Positions 48,601 through 59,190 of a stretch of DNA of 64,000 nucleotides are shown here, piece by piece; the stretch's first letter is position 1, and every line of letters begins with the position of its first letter. The translations under genes were made by a program, and so were the position numbers. The notes beneath the pieces were generated by a model. It was not told where the DNA came from. It saw nothing but the letters and a program-made list of their open reading frames with translations, and did no database searches. Source of the stretch: Brachionus plicatilis (taxonomy: Eukaryota; Rotifera; Eurotatoria; Ploima; Brachionidae); the NCBI GenBank assembly GCA_010279815.1, contig QEOQ01000274.1, positions 924,618 to 988,617 of the forward strand. Reading direction: 5' to 3'.

Positions 48601-50284
48601 ATTATTAAATTATTTAAACTGATTAAATTAAATATTGATACATTAAATTTAAAAATGACAAATAAATAAATTTTTTATGACCATTTTAATAATTAAAATA
48701 CAAAACAATTTTCAAAAAATTGACAATTACTATCGAACAAAATTTCATATCTGATTTTAATGCAACAAAAAAATTATATTATGTTTTTATTGTTTTAATT
48801 ATTTTGTAGTACTAAATTTTTATTTTTTTCATATGAAATTTTTGTAAATGAAAAATAACTTTTTTGTCTAAATTTAATACAATCAGTCACTTTTAATTAA
48901 TAAATTTTTCAGTGGAAAAATATTTTTTTTGTCAGTAAGAAAAAAAAAAGCCTTTAAATTTACTTACGTTAAGAAAATTCTTAGTTCTTAGAAATCTTAG
49001 ATCTTAGAAGTTTTCTAAGAAAAAAAAATTTTTAGATTCTTAGATGTTTAACTTCTAAGAACATCTAAGAACAACTAAGAATTCTTAAATATTTTTTTTA
49101 AATGACAAAAATGTTCTTTCTTTTTATACTAAAATAAAATATATTTGAGCAAATCAGATTCTTCTTTTTTTAAACTTTACTTTTTATAACGTTCGACTGT
49201 CTTAGATTAGAAAAATTTATTACTCCAATTTTGGCGCAAAAATTAGAAAAAAATCTCAACTTAAAAAATTATTATCCTCTTTTACAAAATATTCTAACTT
49301 TAAACAAAATTATGTACTAAATAACGTGATTAATTAAAAGAGATAAAAAATTAAAATGAACTTTTCCTGAGTTTTTTAGTGAAATTATCATCATTATCAT
49401 CATCAGTTTTTTATTCTTAGTTGAGTATCGTCACTAATCAATCTGAAAAAAGAATTTTCAATTTTTTGATTGATGCTTGTGATTATTTTGTAAAAGAGGA
49501 TAATAATTTTTTAAGTTGAGATTTTTTTCTAATTTTTGCGCCAAAATTGGAGTAATAAATTTTTCTAATCTAAGACAGTCGAACGTTATAAAAAGTAAAG
49601 TTTAAAAAAAGAAGAATCTGATTTGCTCAAATATATTCTATTTTAGTATAAAAAGAAAGAACATTTTTGTCATTTAAAAAAAATATTTAAGAATTCTTAG
49701 TTGTTCTTAGATGTTCTTAGAAGATAGACATCTAAGAATCTAAAAATTTTTTTTTCTTAGAAAACTTCTAAGATCTAAGATTTCTAAGAACTAAGAATTT
49801 TCTTAACGTAGGTTTTAAATTTTAAATACCCCAATTTTATATTTTCCAGTTCCAAGACGGACCAGGTCGGTAATACACAGATCGCATCCATTCAAATAAA
49901 GCATTTCTCTGGTGTCGTCCAATTCAAGAGATTCGTCTTCGGAGACATTAAAGTGCAGTGAGTAATTTGGACTGTGGTACTTGACATTTTCGTCTAAAAA
50001 AATTTTTTTTAGTTAATTTTTAAAAAAATATTTTATTCCTGATTACTTAAAATTATCGATACAGAATCATTATTATCAAGTACTTCGAAAACTTTGTCAT
50101 AGGGATAAAGGAGTATGTGCGGGTCTTTGTAGATGTGTACATGAGTGATGTTTTTGGTAAGAATTCTCTCTTCGTGCATGCGCTTCAGGGCTTCGAGGCA
50201 CAAGGAGAAAATGCTTTCATGCAACTCATGGTCATTCAAATTCATCAGCATTTGCTTGTTGTAGAACTTGACTATAATCCTCAT
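42677..50284 (-). CDS. HAL: Histidine ammonia-lyase, four exons
   Basis: Exons on the minus strand 50284-50047, 49993-49830, 48416-48277 and 44051-42677 join in phase to 638 residues, close to the 657 of the human enzyme. It deaminates L-histidine to urocanate and ammonia, the first step of histidine breakdown, as a cytosolic tetramer. Visible signatures: [11 protein letters not shown] with the catalytic Tyr, [20 protein letters not shown] whose Ala-Ser-Gly (250-252) forms the MIO cofactor, [25 protein letters not shown] and [15 protein letters not shown] [13 protein letters not shown]. The N-terminal domain matches the animal form in length. Introns are 53 bp, 1413 bp and 4225 bp; the last two are swollen by inverted-repeat elements. 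The start is the only ATG before the conserved N-terminal domain; a TATA-like TGTATATTA lies about 45 bp upstream. Confidence 0.96.
44169..45945. mobile_element. 1.8-kb multi-level palindromic element, CAACACAA array
   Basis: Lies in HAL intron 3. Outer ends GGGAATATTATTTCAGCACA and GGGATTATTATTTCAACACA (inverted) are flanked by GTTAAAAA at 44161-44168 and 45946-45953, a likely 8-bp duplication. Inside are three further inverted pairs: about 44180-44290 with 45010-45165; 44487-44640 with 44688-44845; 45178-45290 with 45830-45935. CAACACAA or CAGCACAA (either strand) recurs more than 15 times. Near 45543-45694 a plus frame reads [37 protein letters not shown] and a stop, perhaps the end of a transposase. 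This may be two elements fused at about 45170. Confidence 0.7.
46113..46215. repeat. Small palindromic element in HAL intron 3
   Basis: TAAATTTACGCAATAAA at the left pairs with TTTTGCGTAAATTT at the right, with TACTATTTTTTACG and TGTAAAAAATAGTAAAA nested inside. Similar words occur at 6350-6412. No target duplication read. Confidence 0.55.
46937..47070 (+). repeat. Left-end copy of the GGCATCTT repeat family
   Basis: GGCATCTTTAAGTTAATGATC and the next 100 bp (CATTTCAATTCTAAGA, TTTTAATATAACATGC) match the left end of the element at 53412. The right end is missing. Confidence 0.6.
47842..48006 (+). CDS. 54-codon open frame in HAL intron 3, unknown
   Basis: ATG to TGA, 54 residues with balanced composition unusual for this AT-rich stretch ([18 protein letters not shown], a basic block, [14 protein letters not shown]). 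It is antisense to HAL and ends 14 bp before the TTCGAGA array, which suggests that both belong to one transposon, the frame being a transposase C terminus. I do not recognise the family. Confidence 0.35.
   Translation: MEADLIQVLSGETISSQSRIQKKKDRCIKQLVTNYQKDRIDLFIDGICEALKIN
48020..48200. repeat. TTCGAGA tandem array
   Basis: CGAGA occurs about 11 times at 15-25 bp spacing. It contains a 32-bp unit (CGAGATTTTTACCTTTCGAG and on) in two exact tandem copies at 48116-48179 and an older 70-bp unit with CTAATTAACTTTT. The array ends ATTATGTCCGTTCCCC at about 48215, which looks like a transposon terminus. It lies about 60 bp from the 3' edge of HAL exon 3, inside intron 3. Confidence 0.75.
48967..49808. 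mobile_element. MITE with 324-bp arms in HAL intron 2, CTTAG array
   Basis: Arms 48967-49290 and 49485-49808 are equal in length and inverted with only about three mismatches that I can see, around a 194-bp loop. Ends CGTTAAGAAAATTC, bounded by TA on both sides. CTTAG/CTAAG words are packed into the outer 130 bp of each arm. There is no coding capacity. The right end is about 20 bp from HAL exon 2, so every pre-mRNA should carry a very long hairpin beside that donor. Confidence 0.85.
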
Positions 50285-50289
50285 TTTTT

Positions 50290-50868
50290 TGTTCGCCTAA
50301 AATTTTCTTAAGTTTTACCAGCGACAAAGGCTAATATACAATGATTTTTTTTCTAGATTTTGTTACACCTATTAAATTTTTTCTATCTCATGTATTTCTT
50401 ATCTTTAATTAAGATTTAGTGCTTCATTTTGAGATAAATATGCTTGGGATTGTGGTGGTTATTTTAGAATGGGAATGGTTGAATGTGTTTAAATTTAAAG
50501 TTGGTAAAATAATATTTGAATTTGATCTAAAAGTAAATCTCTTGGGGTGTGTGGAAAAATTTTGCGTCTTGCCAAAAACTCAGACTTGATAAAGCGACTT
50601 GAAATGATTAATTTGCGTTCAGCACTTTAAATGATGTATTTGATATTTTTTAGAAAATTTCGGTGAAAAATTTTAAAATAATTTAGCTATTTCTTCCTCT
50701 ATTAACAAATTGGACTCAGACGAATTAAATTTTTTTTTTTTTTACAAAAAATTTCCACGTTAAAGAACATTTTTTTATCTATTAATTTTTAAAAAATTTT
50801 TTTTGGTCTCAGTTTTTCTGATAAATTGAAGTAAAATTAATGAAATTTAAATTAAAAAGAAATTCAAT
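50290..50868. other. HAL 5' flank
   Basis: Contains a TATA-like TGTATATTA (minus) at about 50334-50342. Sequence to about 50640 is less AT-rich than average and may hold the promoter. No gene. Confidence 0.4.
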
Positions 50869-51099
50869 TACAGTGTGTTCGCGGTTATATCACCCCTTTT
50901 GTCCAAGAAGAATTTGGGGATATAAATGAATTGGGATAAAACCAAAAAATATTTTTTTACCAAAATTTATTTACATTTAATTGATTTTTTAAACAAAACG
51001 AATTCACTTAGGGTAATTTAAAACAAATTATTTTATAAAATATAGAAATAATTAACAAATTTTCGGAATTTATTTACAAATTTTATTGGCTGGTCCGTT

Positions 51100-51274
51100 T
51101 TCAGCTTTATAGTTAAGATATTTTTCTTTTTTTTTTTATTATTTTGCTAACAGTTGACCTGTCAATTTTGAACTCTGTAGCAAGGTCATCATCGCTTTTA
51201 TCTGTTTTTAATTTTTATTTAACAATAGCAATTTTTGTTTCAATTAAAATTGTTGTTCGCTTTTTTCGGCTCAT
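51100..51274 (-). pseudogene. Pogo transposase N-terminal HTH remnant
   Basis: MSRKKRTTILIETKIAIVK, a stop, then LATEFKIDRSTVSKIIKKKK: the psq/CENP-B N-terminal helix-turn-helix typical of pogo and Tigger transposases (EEKIKIIKA...LAKEFGISKSTVS-I). One nonsense codon, then the frame ends. Confidence 0.8.
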
Positions 51275-51432
51275 TTTTTTTACAATAAATTTTTTTGTGA
51301 TAAAAGTGTAGCTTATTTACTATTGTGTATATGTAATAATTTTTTTCAAAAATACGGGTTATAAGTAAATTTGGGGATATCTCGAGGGGATTTAACTTAA
51401 CATTATTTTTAATGTAAATGTATTAGAAGAAA

Positions 51433-51665
51433 AGCAAAGTAAAATTTTTGATCAAATTTCAAGCGCTCAATTTTGCTCAAACATTTTTAAATGCGCAATT
51501 AAATTTCATTGCATTTTTAGAAATTACAATCCTTTTTCAAAAGTTTAAACATAAAGCTTTGAAATATTAAAAAAATTAAAAATCTGCGATGAAATTTAAT
51601 TGCGCATCTAAAAATTTTTGAGCAAGATTGAGCGCTTGAAATTTGATCAAAAATTTTACTTTGCT
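51433..51665. mobile_element. MULE-type MITE nested in the pogo element
   Basis: AGCAAAGTAAAATTTTTGAT and about 60 bp more are repeated inverted at the other end. An exact 9-bp duplication TAGAAGAAA (51424-51432, 51666-51674) flanks it; 9 bp is characteristic of Mutator-like elements. The arms hold AATTGCGCAT and AAGCGCTCAAT words. Short open frames across it have no meaning. Confidence 0.85.
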
Positions 51666-51750
51666 TAGAAGAAATCCGTTCTTAAATAATTCAGGGATAA
51701 ATCCAAATTGGGATATAAGTATGTAGTGATATAACCGCAGACTGACTGTA

Positions 51751-53411
51751 TATCGTAATGAAAATTTAATAAGTTTTAAAGTTACTTTTAAATTCAATAA
51801 ATAATTTATACTCTTTGAATCTTAAAATACGAAAGCAAAAAAATTATTCAATCCGAATGGAAAAAATGGCATTACAAAATTCGACTTTAACAATAAAATA
51901 TTGAAGTTCTTGAGTAACAAAAAAACCATTAGCCCGAGAAGAAAGAGGGCAAAACCACACTATATATTTTTTTTAAGAAATTTTTTATATCATAAAATTA
52001 AAATTTATTTTTCAATTATAAATTTAATTTTTTTCCAAATTTTTTTTTCTAATTTCAATTTTTAATTTAACATTTTAAAAACAATTTTTATGACATCTCC
52101 CATTGCGATTTCTTTTACTATTGAAAAAGTTAAACAATTTTAACTCCAAACTGGTCTAGAACGTGGTGAGAACGGTTGAATTTGAACCTTCGCCAGTATA
52201 CACTGAACAGAAAAACAATTAATTTGCCAGTAAATGATTTGTTTTAATTATTTAATTTTTTATTAAAATTCAAAACTCAAATTATTAAAAATTAAAGCTT
52301 TTTTTAATTTTATTTTTTTAAATTCATAAATAGTACTGTGCATTATTACAAATTTTTGAATAGACTAAAAAATTTGAAGAAACATTCAATTTTTGTCTAA
52401 GATTCACAATGTCACATTATTTTTATATTTTTAAGTAAATTTTGTCTTTTATTCGAATTATATAAAATTTTATGGATTATCTCAAAATTAAATGTTAATT
52501 AAAACAAAGAATATTTGATCAAATTCTCTAGATTGTCATTTCAAAAATTTTACTTTACCATTTTAATTTAGATTTTTTAATTTTTTGTAAAATTGAACAA
52601 AAAATTATCGGAAAATAAAAAATATTTCTAAATTATAATCTTTATGATTCCATTATAATTTATTAGCAAAAATTCAGCCGAGTTTTCACAAGTGTAACCA
52701 GAAAATTTTGTTTTTGAAAAAGGGCTTAAAATCTGAAAAAATTGGAAATTTAAACAAATTTAATTTATTTCCTGAAAATTTTATAAATTATTTAATAATA
52801 AAAGTATAGCTTTAGAAGAGAAACTTTGATCTGACCTTGATAGGTTTTTGAGTAAAAAAAAAGGAGTTTAATTTGTCTTCTTATTTTAATTTTAACCATT
52901 TAGAAAATTTGAAATTTTAATACAAAAGGAAAATAAAAAAAAAATCTCAAAAAAAAATATAATGTCAAATAAGGTATCTTTGTCGATCCGGTCTTGTAGT
53001 TCCACGCTTTGAAGAAAAAATGCTAATGGCGAAGTTAGTTTTCCACAAGTTTTCCGGACCAGTGATCACAAAAAGCTCTTTCAGCAAACAAAAATACTTT
53101 TACAATCTTAAAAAAGATAATTCATAAATATAAAAGAGAATGATAAGTGAATTAAAATGTGGTTAAAATACACCATTTTATAAGCAAAAAAAAGCAGATA
53201 AGATAAAATTTTCTTGATTAAAATCAAATGCTATTTTTCTTTTTTATCGTTTTTTTTTTCTAGAAAAATTAATGTATTTTAGCCACATTTTTATTTATTT
53301 TAAGATGAATCAATCTTTTTTTAATACCATCTTGTCTGAAGCAATATGAAGCTAAGAGGGGAAGCGACACCAAATCACGACCTAATCTATATAAATCAAT
53401 GAGATGAAATG
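51751..53411. other. AT-rich stretch, no gene seen
   Basis: Two less AT-rich patches (about 52120-52200 and 52975-53095, the latter with CTTTGTCGATCCGGTCTTG) stand out but give no frame. TATCTTTGTCGAT also occurs at 28508, so the second may be a repeat. Confidence 0.45.
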
Positions 53412-54224
53412 GGCATCTTAAAATTGATGATCAATTCAAAATATCATTTCAATTTTAAGAGATTATCTTAAGATTAATTTTAAAAGTTTTAATATAACAT
53501 TCTTTACAAAAAAGATGGATATTTTCATTTTATTACTTATATTTGGAATTTAATATTTGGGTTTCATTTTTAAATTTTAATTTTTGAATGCTAGATACAA
53601 ATACTTTTGAAATAAAAAGTTAAAGATAAACTTTACAACAAATAATAAAATAAATTAAAAGGTTTTGTTAGAAATTATTCAAAAATATTTTTGATTTAAA
53701 AAGTAATAAAAATTTATCAAAAATTTAAAAAATAAGAGCAAAAATGATAATTTTTTTGGCGAAATCGAATTTGCCATGTCTAACAGATATTGATGTAATT
53801 TAACGTAATCTCAATATGTAAGATCTCAAAAAGTAATCTCAATTTAGTGTAAGATACATTAAATTTTGTGTTTGAAAAAGTGTAAGCTTACGTAAGCTGT
53901 AAATTGCATAATTTTACGTAATATTACATAAAATTACACCAATTTTTCTAAGAATCATGTAAAATGTATCCTAATTCTATCAAAAATATATTCAGTTAAT
54001 TTTTTTTTAGTGATATTTTTTAAAAAAATTTAATGTTAAAAATAATTTTACTAAAGAAAAGGAAAAGGTTGACCATAGTTGAAAAAAATTTTTTTTATTT
54101 TTTTATTTTTTAAATCTACAAATGTAAATTTATTTAAATTAATTCAAAGATAAATATTAATATCTACAAATAGACTCATTGATTATAAATTATATTTTTA
54201 ATTGATCATCAACTTCAAGATGCC
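53412..54224. mobile_element. 813-bp MITE of the GGCATCTT family
   Basis: Left end GGCATCTTAAAATTGATGAT and right end (inverted) GGCATCTTGAAGTTGATGAT match at 23 of 25 positions. The interior has a TTTACGTAA-rich palindromic part at 53790-53950. Relatives of the left end lie at 46937 and 26813. I could not read a target duplication. Confidence 0.65.
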
Positions 54225-54450
54225 AACAAATGCCTCTAAAGTTATCTTAAATAAATTCTGCACATTTAAAAACAAAAACTCAAGTCTTACGAAATTCAGT
54301 AGTTCGGTTTATACCAAAACTAAAAATGATAACTCAAACCAATTTTATAGAAAAAAAAATACTCCTAAATTTAGACCTTTATTTTTGAAGTTATTGCTTT
54401 TATATGTTATTTTTCAAAAAATTGGCTTGGAGAAAACAATAAGAATGTAA
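54220..54450 (+). CDS. Possible small protein, unknown
   Basis: A 76-codon frame starting at the ATG inside the MITE end (AAGATGCC): Lys/Asn/Ser-rich N terminus, hydrophobic stretch FLKLLLLYVIFQKIGL near the end. AT-rich composition can produce such frames by chance and no family is recognised. Confidence 0.2.
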   Translation: MPTNASKVILNKFCTFKNKNSSLTKFSSSVYTKTKNDNSNQFYRKKNTPKFRPLFLKLLLLYVIFQKIGLEKTIRM

Positions 54451-55140
54451 CAGTAACTGTGCCCTGTTATATTGATTTGAAGTTGAGATAACAAGGGGTC
54501 AGGAAAATCGACAAAAATAGGCTTTAGTGTTTTAGAATATTCCGTAATTGAAAATTAAATATAGCAAAAAATTAAATTTTCAATTCTAAATTAACATATA
54601 ATTTGATTAAAAATAATCAATTTATTGCCAAATAATTCTATAACTTTTATCTTTAAATTGGACTGAAATGATACATTTTTTGTTTCACCTTTTAAAACCT
54701 AAAGAAAAATCTGTAGTACAAAATCCATTAAATTATTAAGAATTCAAATTTTGTACTAGAATTTTTGTATGAAAATTCAGAATGCCTTCAATTTGTATAT
54801 TTTAATTTTCTTTTATATCATATTTTAATTTTTGTTACTTTTATTATTTTTTTTATCTGAAGGAGCTTCAGCTAAACAAGAATTTTAAAAAGATCAAGAA
54901 GCTTCAAGTTTTTAACAAATACGAAACTTTTTTAAATTAAAAGTTTATTTTAAAATTTTTCATTTCTTATTATTGTTTCAAAATTAATCAACAGGCTAGG
55001 GGTTAGGTCGTATCGTAGTAGACTGATTAAAAGTACATTTATTTAATTTAAACAAAATTTTTAATATTTAAAATTAAGTTTTTATAATATTAAAAAAAAA
55101 CAATTAATTATTTTTATGAAAACAAAAAAACACTGATAAA
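54451..55140. other. Intergenic, LINE-tail-like word
   Basis: A hairpin CCCTGTTAT...ATAACAAGGG at 54462-54500 and a LINE-tail-like CTGAAGGAGCTTCAGCTAAA at about 54859. No gene. Confidence 0.45.
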
Positions 55141-55144
55141 TTTG

Positions 55145-55575
55145 GTTCAATTTCAATTTATGGAATTTTTTTTTCGTAGAATAATTGTTTAATAGATTTA
55201 TTTTCATAGAATTTTTTAAGGGATTAAATAGAAAAATAATTGAAAAAAAATCATCTTTTTTTTTAGAATAATAATCTTTCTTATTTTTCATGGACAAAAA
55301 ATTAAAAAAGTATTTAAAATTTTCCTTTAATCTACAAAAAACGAATATTTTAATTGAAAAAAATTTATTTCAAGAGTTAATAAAATGTAAATAGATTTAA
55401 AATTTGTTCGTGAAATAAATTTTTTGATTTATTTAATTTTTAAATTTTTCTATTAAAGTTTTTAGAATAATTTCTATGAAAAAAAAATTCTATTTCTATG
55501 AAAAATTTTTCTTCAAAATTGTATTCCATGAGTTTTGTCTGATTTTATTAATTTTCGATGAATTAATACATCATC
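55145..55575 (-). repeat. About 430-bp dispersed repeat, copy B
   Basis: Inverted copy of 12979-13390: GATGATGTATTAATTCATCG at one end and AACAATTATTCTACG near the other, recognisable but diverged. Confidence 0.6.
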
Positions 55576-55722
55576 GATAAATTTATATCAAATTTTTTAA
55601 CAAAACACGATTTTTTTTTAAATTAAAAGTTTATTTAAAATTTTTTTAGTTAAACATTAAAAATTAAAATAAATAAATTTAGAGTTCAAACAAATTTGTT
55701 TAAACTTGACATTAAAAAAATT

Positions 55723-56721
55723 TTAAACAATAATTGGATAAGTTGCCAAATTGGCAATACCACATATATTAGAACCCTTCAGCATTCTAATGTATCCTGA
55801 CTCACCCCACCAAGAGCCCCACGAATTTCTCACAATCCAAAAGTTTGGCTGATGAACATTGTTGAATCCGACGACCACAACTGCATGGTTGAGAGTATTG
55901 GTACAATCCGACCCATTGAATACCCCTCCATTGTACATCATAAAATCAGGACTAGCATGAACGCCAACCGACACAGGTCCGTATTCCCTGACAGCCGTTT
56001 CAAGCTGTTGTTCATTGCCTTTTTCAATCTGCACATATCCGGACACATTAGCTGCCGGAAAGCCAGCCTTGTAGCGACATGTTGCTGAACCAGCACCAAC
56101 ATATGGATATTTTAAGTCATCATTTATGCCTTTGTTTTTTCTGACATAATCATAAGCCAACTGCATTACACCACCATTGCATCCGTAGTTGCCCACAGTG
56201 CAATCAATTAAATTTTGTTCAGACAAATTTTTCAACTTTCCATAGTACATTGACCATTGGGTTTCTATGGCAGCTGTTGCAGCGAACGCCCAGCATCCAC
56301 CGCAGTCAAATTGGTCTTTGACTAGACCGACATGGCCTGTGTCGCGCCAGTCAAATGATGCGATCTGGCGGCCAACATTTAGCTTTTTTTTTCGTGTCTC
56401 AGCTACGGGAGCTGAGCGTGCCATTGAACTTGGCACAATCAGCCCACAACGCTTTGACAAAAATTCATTGTATGCCAAATCGCTATACTGATTTATGGCC
56501 AGCTTGTAAGTGGATCTTTTGTTATTGAAGTCTGTGTTTATCCTGACCACTCGATCCAATTGTAGTGAAAAAAGCTGATAGCGTAGGTTTTCTTCAATTA
56601 AATTTCTGTACTTTTTGTTGTAGAGACTTTTAAATCGGATAAATTCCTGGCGACCAATCTTGTCATCGATGCACAGTACAAGACCTTGGACTATGAGAAA
56701 AGATAGTATTGGAAAAATCAT
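55723..56721 (-). CDS. Cathepsin L-like cysteine protease (C1A)
   Basis: An intact single-exon frame of 332 residues, the normal size for a cathepsin L preproenzyme. A signal peptide (about 1-17) and an I29-type propeptide with an ERFNIN-like helix (EENLRYQLFSLQLDRVVRIN) and a YKLAINQYSDL box precede the mature enzyme, which starts near DWRDTGHVG. Catalytic residues are present: Q137, C143 in CGGCWAF (usually CGSCWAF), H279 in LNHAVVVVGF, N299 in RNSWG. The CNGG motif follows. It digests proteins in lysosomes or gut lumen. A TATA box and short leader sit directly upstream, compatible with a strongly expressed digestive gene, which is inference. Confidence 0.95.
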   Translation of the reverse strand: MIFPILSFLIVQGLVLCIDDKIGRQEFIRFKSLYNKKYRNLIEENLRYQLFSLQLDRVVRINTDFNNKRSTYKLAINQYSDLAYNEFLSKRCGLIVPSSMARSAPVAETRKKKLNVGRQIASFDWRDTGHVGLVKDQFDCGGCWAFAATAAIETQWSMYYGKLKNLSEQNLIDCTVGNYGCNGGVMQLAYDYVRKNKGINDDLKYPYVGAGSATCRYKAGFPAANVSGYVQIEKGNEQQLETAVREYGPVSVGVHASPDFMMYNGGVFNGSDCTNTLNHAVVVVGFNNVHQPNFWIVRNSWGSWWGESGYIRMLKGSNICGIANLATYPIIV

Positions 56722-56760
56722 TTTTGTTTTTTTTTTTTTTTAAATTGGCTTCTGCACCAA

Positions 56761-56766
56761 TTTATA
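56761..56766 (-). promoter_or_regulatory. TATA box of the cathepsin gene
   Basis: TATAAA on the minus strand about 40 bp before the start codon, giving a very short 5' leader (A-rich). Confidence 0.6.
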
Positions 56767-56769
56767 GGC

Positions 56770-58950
56770 TTGAGACACGCTTGGATACTTTTTTTTATTT
56801 ACCGAGGTCGCACTCCGGGAGATTATAAAAAAATTAGATATACTTGATAATTGGCGATTTCGGATTTTAAAAAATTGGACTGATTAATCGTGACTAAGCA
56901 AAAATTGCCAAAGTTTTTTTTAAGCTATCTATCAATCATTTTTAGCTTGAGAAAATTTTATCATTCTTTCAAACTCTAAAGATTAGCTAGATTTTGATAA
57001 ATTTTAATTTTAAATAAAATTAAATTTTTTTTAATTGTAAAAAATTCAATTTTTTTTTTTTTTAAATTGATTTTTAAATTTTCATCTAAACAAAAGGCTA
57101 TCAATATATTATTTTATTAATTTTAAAATATAAATTGGAACGAAGCTCAGTCCTTCCTTTCAGCCGTCTGATAAAAACTTGATTGTTAAAACAAAAAAAC
57201 AAGACTTTTTTAAAAACTTGTTTAGCTTGATTTCCCTGTAAATTTTATAACTTTTTTCCACAATTTTAATGAAATAATTAAAAAAAAATTAATTTTAAAT
57301 TAATCGAAAAAGTAACGTTTCTTTTTATTTTAGTTTGATCAATAATTTTTGTATTTTTTATCAATAATGTGTCTTTTTTTTTATCTGGCAAAAAGACACA
57401 TTTTGCAAAGCTACTGAAACCATCTATTGGAAAAATGAAAGTCAGTTGGGGGCCAGGTTTTTAAAAAAAATGAAAAAAATCAATTTTCAGAACAGAAAAT
57501 TTCACTCAAAATGACATGTTAAAGATTTTAAAAATTATCTTTGCTTTGTAAAAAAGTGAAGAGTCAGAAAATTTCCAAAATTTGGGAGCAGTGTTCTAGT
57601 AGGATCCAGATTTAAAGAGTCAAAAATTTTTGTATTTGTCTTTTTATTATTTTCGTTTTTTATTTTTTTTTTAGTTCATTAGGCTGAAAAGATGGGTAGT
57701 ATTGGGTTATCCTGTAGCTATTTCATTTGAAAAATGAATAAATATTTTTGATTTTAAATAAATTGCTGCTTATTACTCTTTTTTGAAGCAAAATATCAGC
57801 AATTGATTGATTATTATGATCAAGATATTTATTTTTCAGATTTTTCAGCTAATTATGGAATTAAAAATTAAATAAAAAAAAATTTAAAAACTTCAAAATA
57901 TAATTTAATTTAAAATAATCAGATAATTAAATAATTAAATAATTTAATTTTTCCCCTCTCCTTGATATTTTTATTTTGATAAGCTCTTATTACTATTAAA
58001 TATTTTTTATTTATTTTAATTTTTGTTTTATTTACGGTAAAAATATCATTAAAATATGGATAATCTTAATTAAAGATATAGCCCCTAATTGGTGGATTGA
58101 GATTGATAAAAGCAAAGGAAGTTATAATTGTAAATATTTACTAAAAACTACTTTTTTAAACCTGCTATTACGGTAAGAATACCATTGGACATGATATTTA
58201 AAAAAGTGTAATTAATTATTTTCTAAAATAATAGCTGATAAATAGAATTGTTAGCTAATGAAAAAAATATATGCTTGATGAAATTAAATTTTCTATTAAA
58301 AAATGTATTCACATAATTATTCTGAAAAATTAATTTTAAATATTTTTTCAATTATTTATTAATACTGAAAATTCTCGATTTAATAACTTTTGATTTTTTT
58401 TGATCAATTTTTTTAAAATAAAATAATATCTTCTAATAAATTTTTTACAATAAATTTAAAATGGTGTAGTCAATTTTGTGATCTACTGTTGATATTATTT
58501 AAGTAATTTATTTTTCAAGGTTAGTTTTATGATCAAGACATTTTATAATTGAATTTTTTTTTAATTTTAATGATCAACTAGAAAATCAATAGATCCTTTT
58601 AATAATCTATTCATTCTTGATTTTTTTTAAGTAAAAATTTTTAAAGGTACTTAGCCTTACAAATCCAAAAAAGTCTGAATTGGAATTGCCACAAAAAAGT
58701 TCGAGTCAGAGATTATATTTAAATATTAATGATTATAAAAAAAGATAAAGACAAGACACTTCCTAAGTGACAGCTTTAAAACTTTTAATAAGAGTATAAA
58801 TTTTTTTACGGATCAGCAAGTATTTTTTCGGCTATTTAAAAAAATTGATGCAAAGCAAGCATACATCATCATTAAAAGTCAATGATGCATATTTTTAGAT
58901 TAATGCGCCGATTCAAAATAAAAATTTAAAAATTCTTTAAAAATTAAAAA
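56770..58950. other. AT-rich stretch, no gene seen
   Basis: The first 60 bp belong to the cathepsin promoter. At 57133-57163 TTGGAACGAAGCTCAGTCCT resembles 28609-28640, perhaps another repeat end. Nothing else. Confidence 0.5.
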
Positions 58951-58952
58951 TT

Positions 58953-59190
58953 GGGTCTCGCCTGTTGTGTGATCACGTGGTCACGTTCTATGTGAACAGA
59001 AGAATTATGTCGACTTGGTGACCAAGAGTTTTTTTTTGTGGTCGTATTTCTATTATTTTTATAAAATGTGACCAGAAAAGAAAAAATGCAACAAAGTGGT
59101 CAGAAGAAAATGTATGTTACCAATTTTAAATAAATCTAACAGAAAAAATAAAAAAATAAAATTTTATTTATCATGTGACCATTAATTCCT
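58953..59190 (+). mobile_element. Decayed relative of the GGTCAC MITE
   Basis: Starts GGGTCTCGCC (the MITE at 20012 starts GGGTCTCCCC) and continues with about nine GGTCAC/GTGACC or near matches at similar spacing to 59176. A right terminus is not visible, so it is a half-element or very old copy. Confidence 0.55.

Larger units (their letters stand above)
50871..51748 (-). mobile_element. Pogo/Tigger-like DNA transposon, defective
   Basis: Ends CAGTGTGTTCGCGGTTATAT and CAGTCAGTCTGCGGTTATAT (inverted) flanked by TA at 50869-50870 and 51749-51750. GGGATAT/ATCCC words recur inside. A CENP-B-type DNA-binding remnant lies at 51100-51274 on the minus strand. A smaller MITE has landed in it at 51433. 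The DDE catalytic part is absent. Confidence 0.82.

Noticed and set aside
56267..56491. Plus-strand frames opposite the cathepsin gene
   Set aside because: Shadows of a fully motif-supported minus-strand protease.
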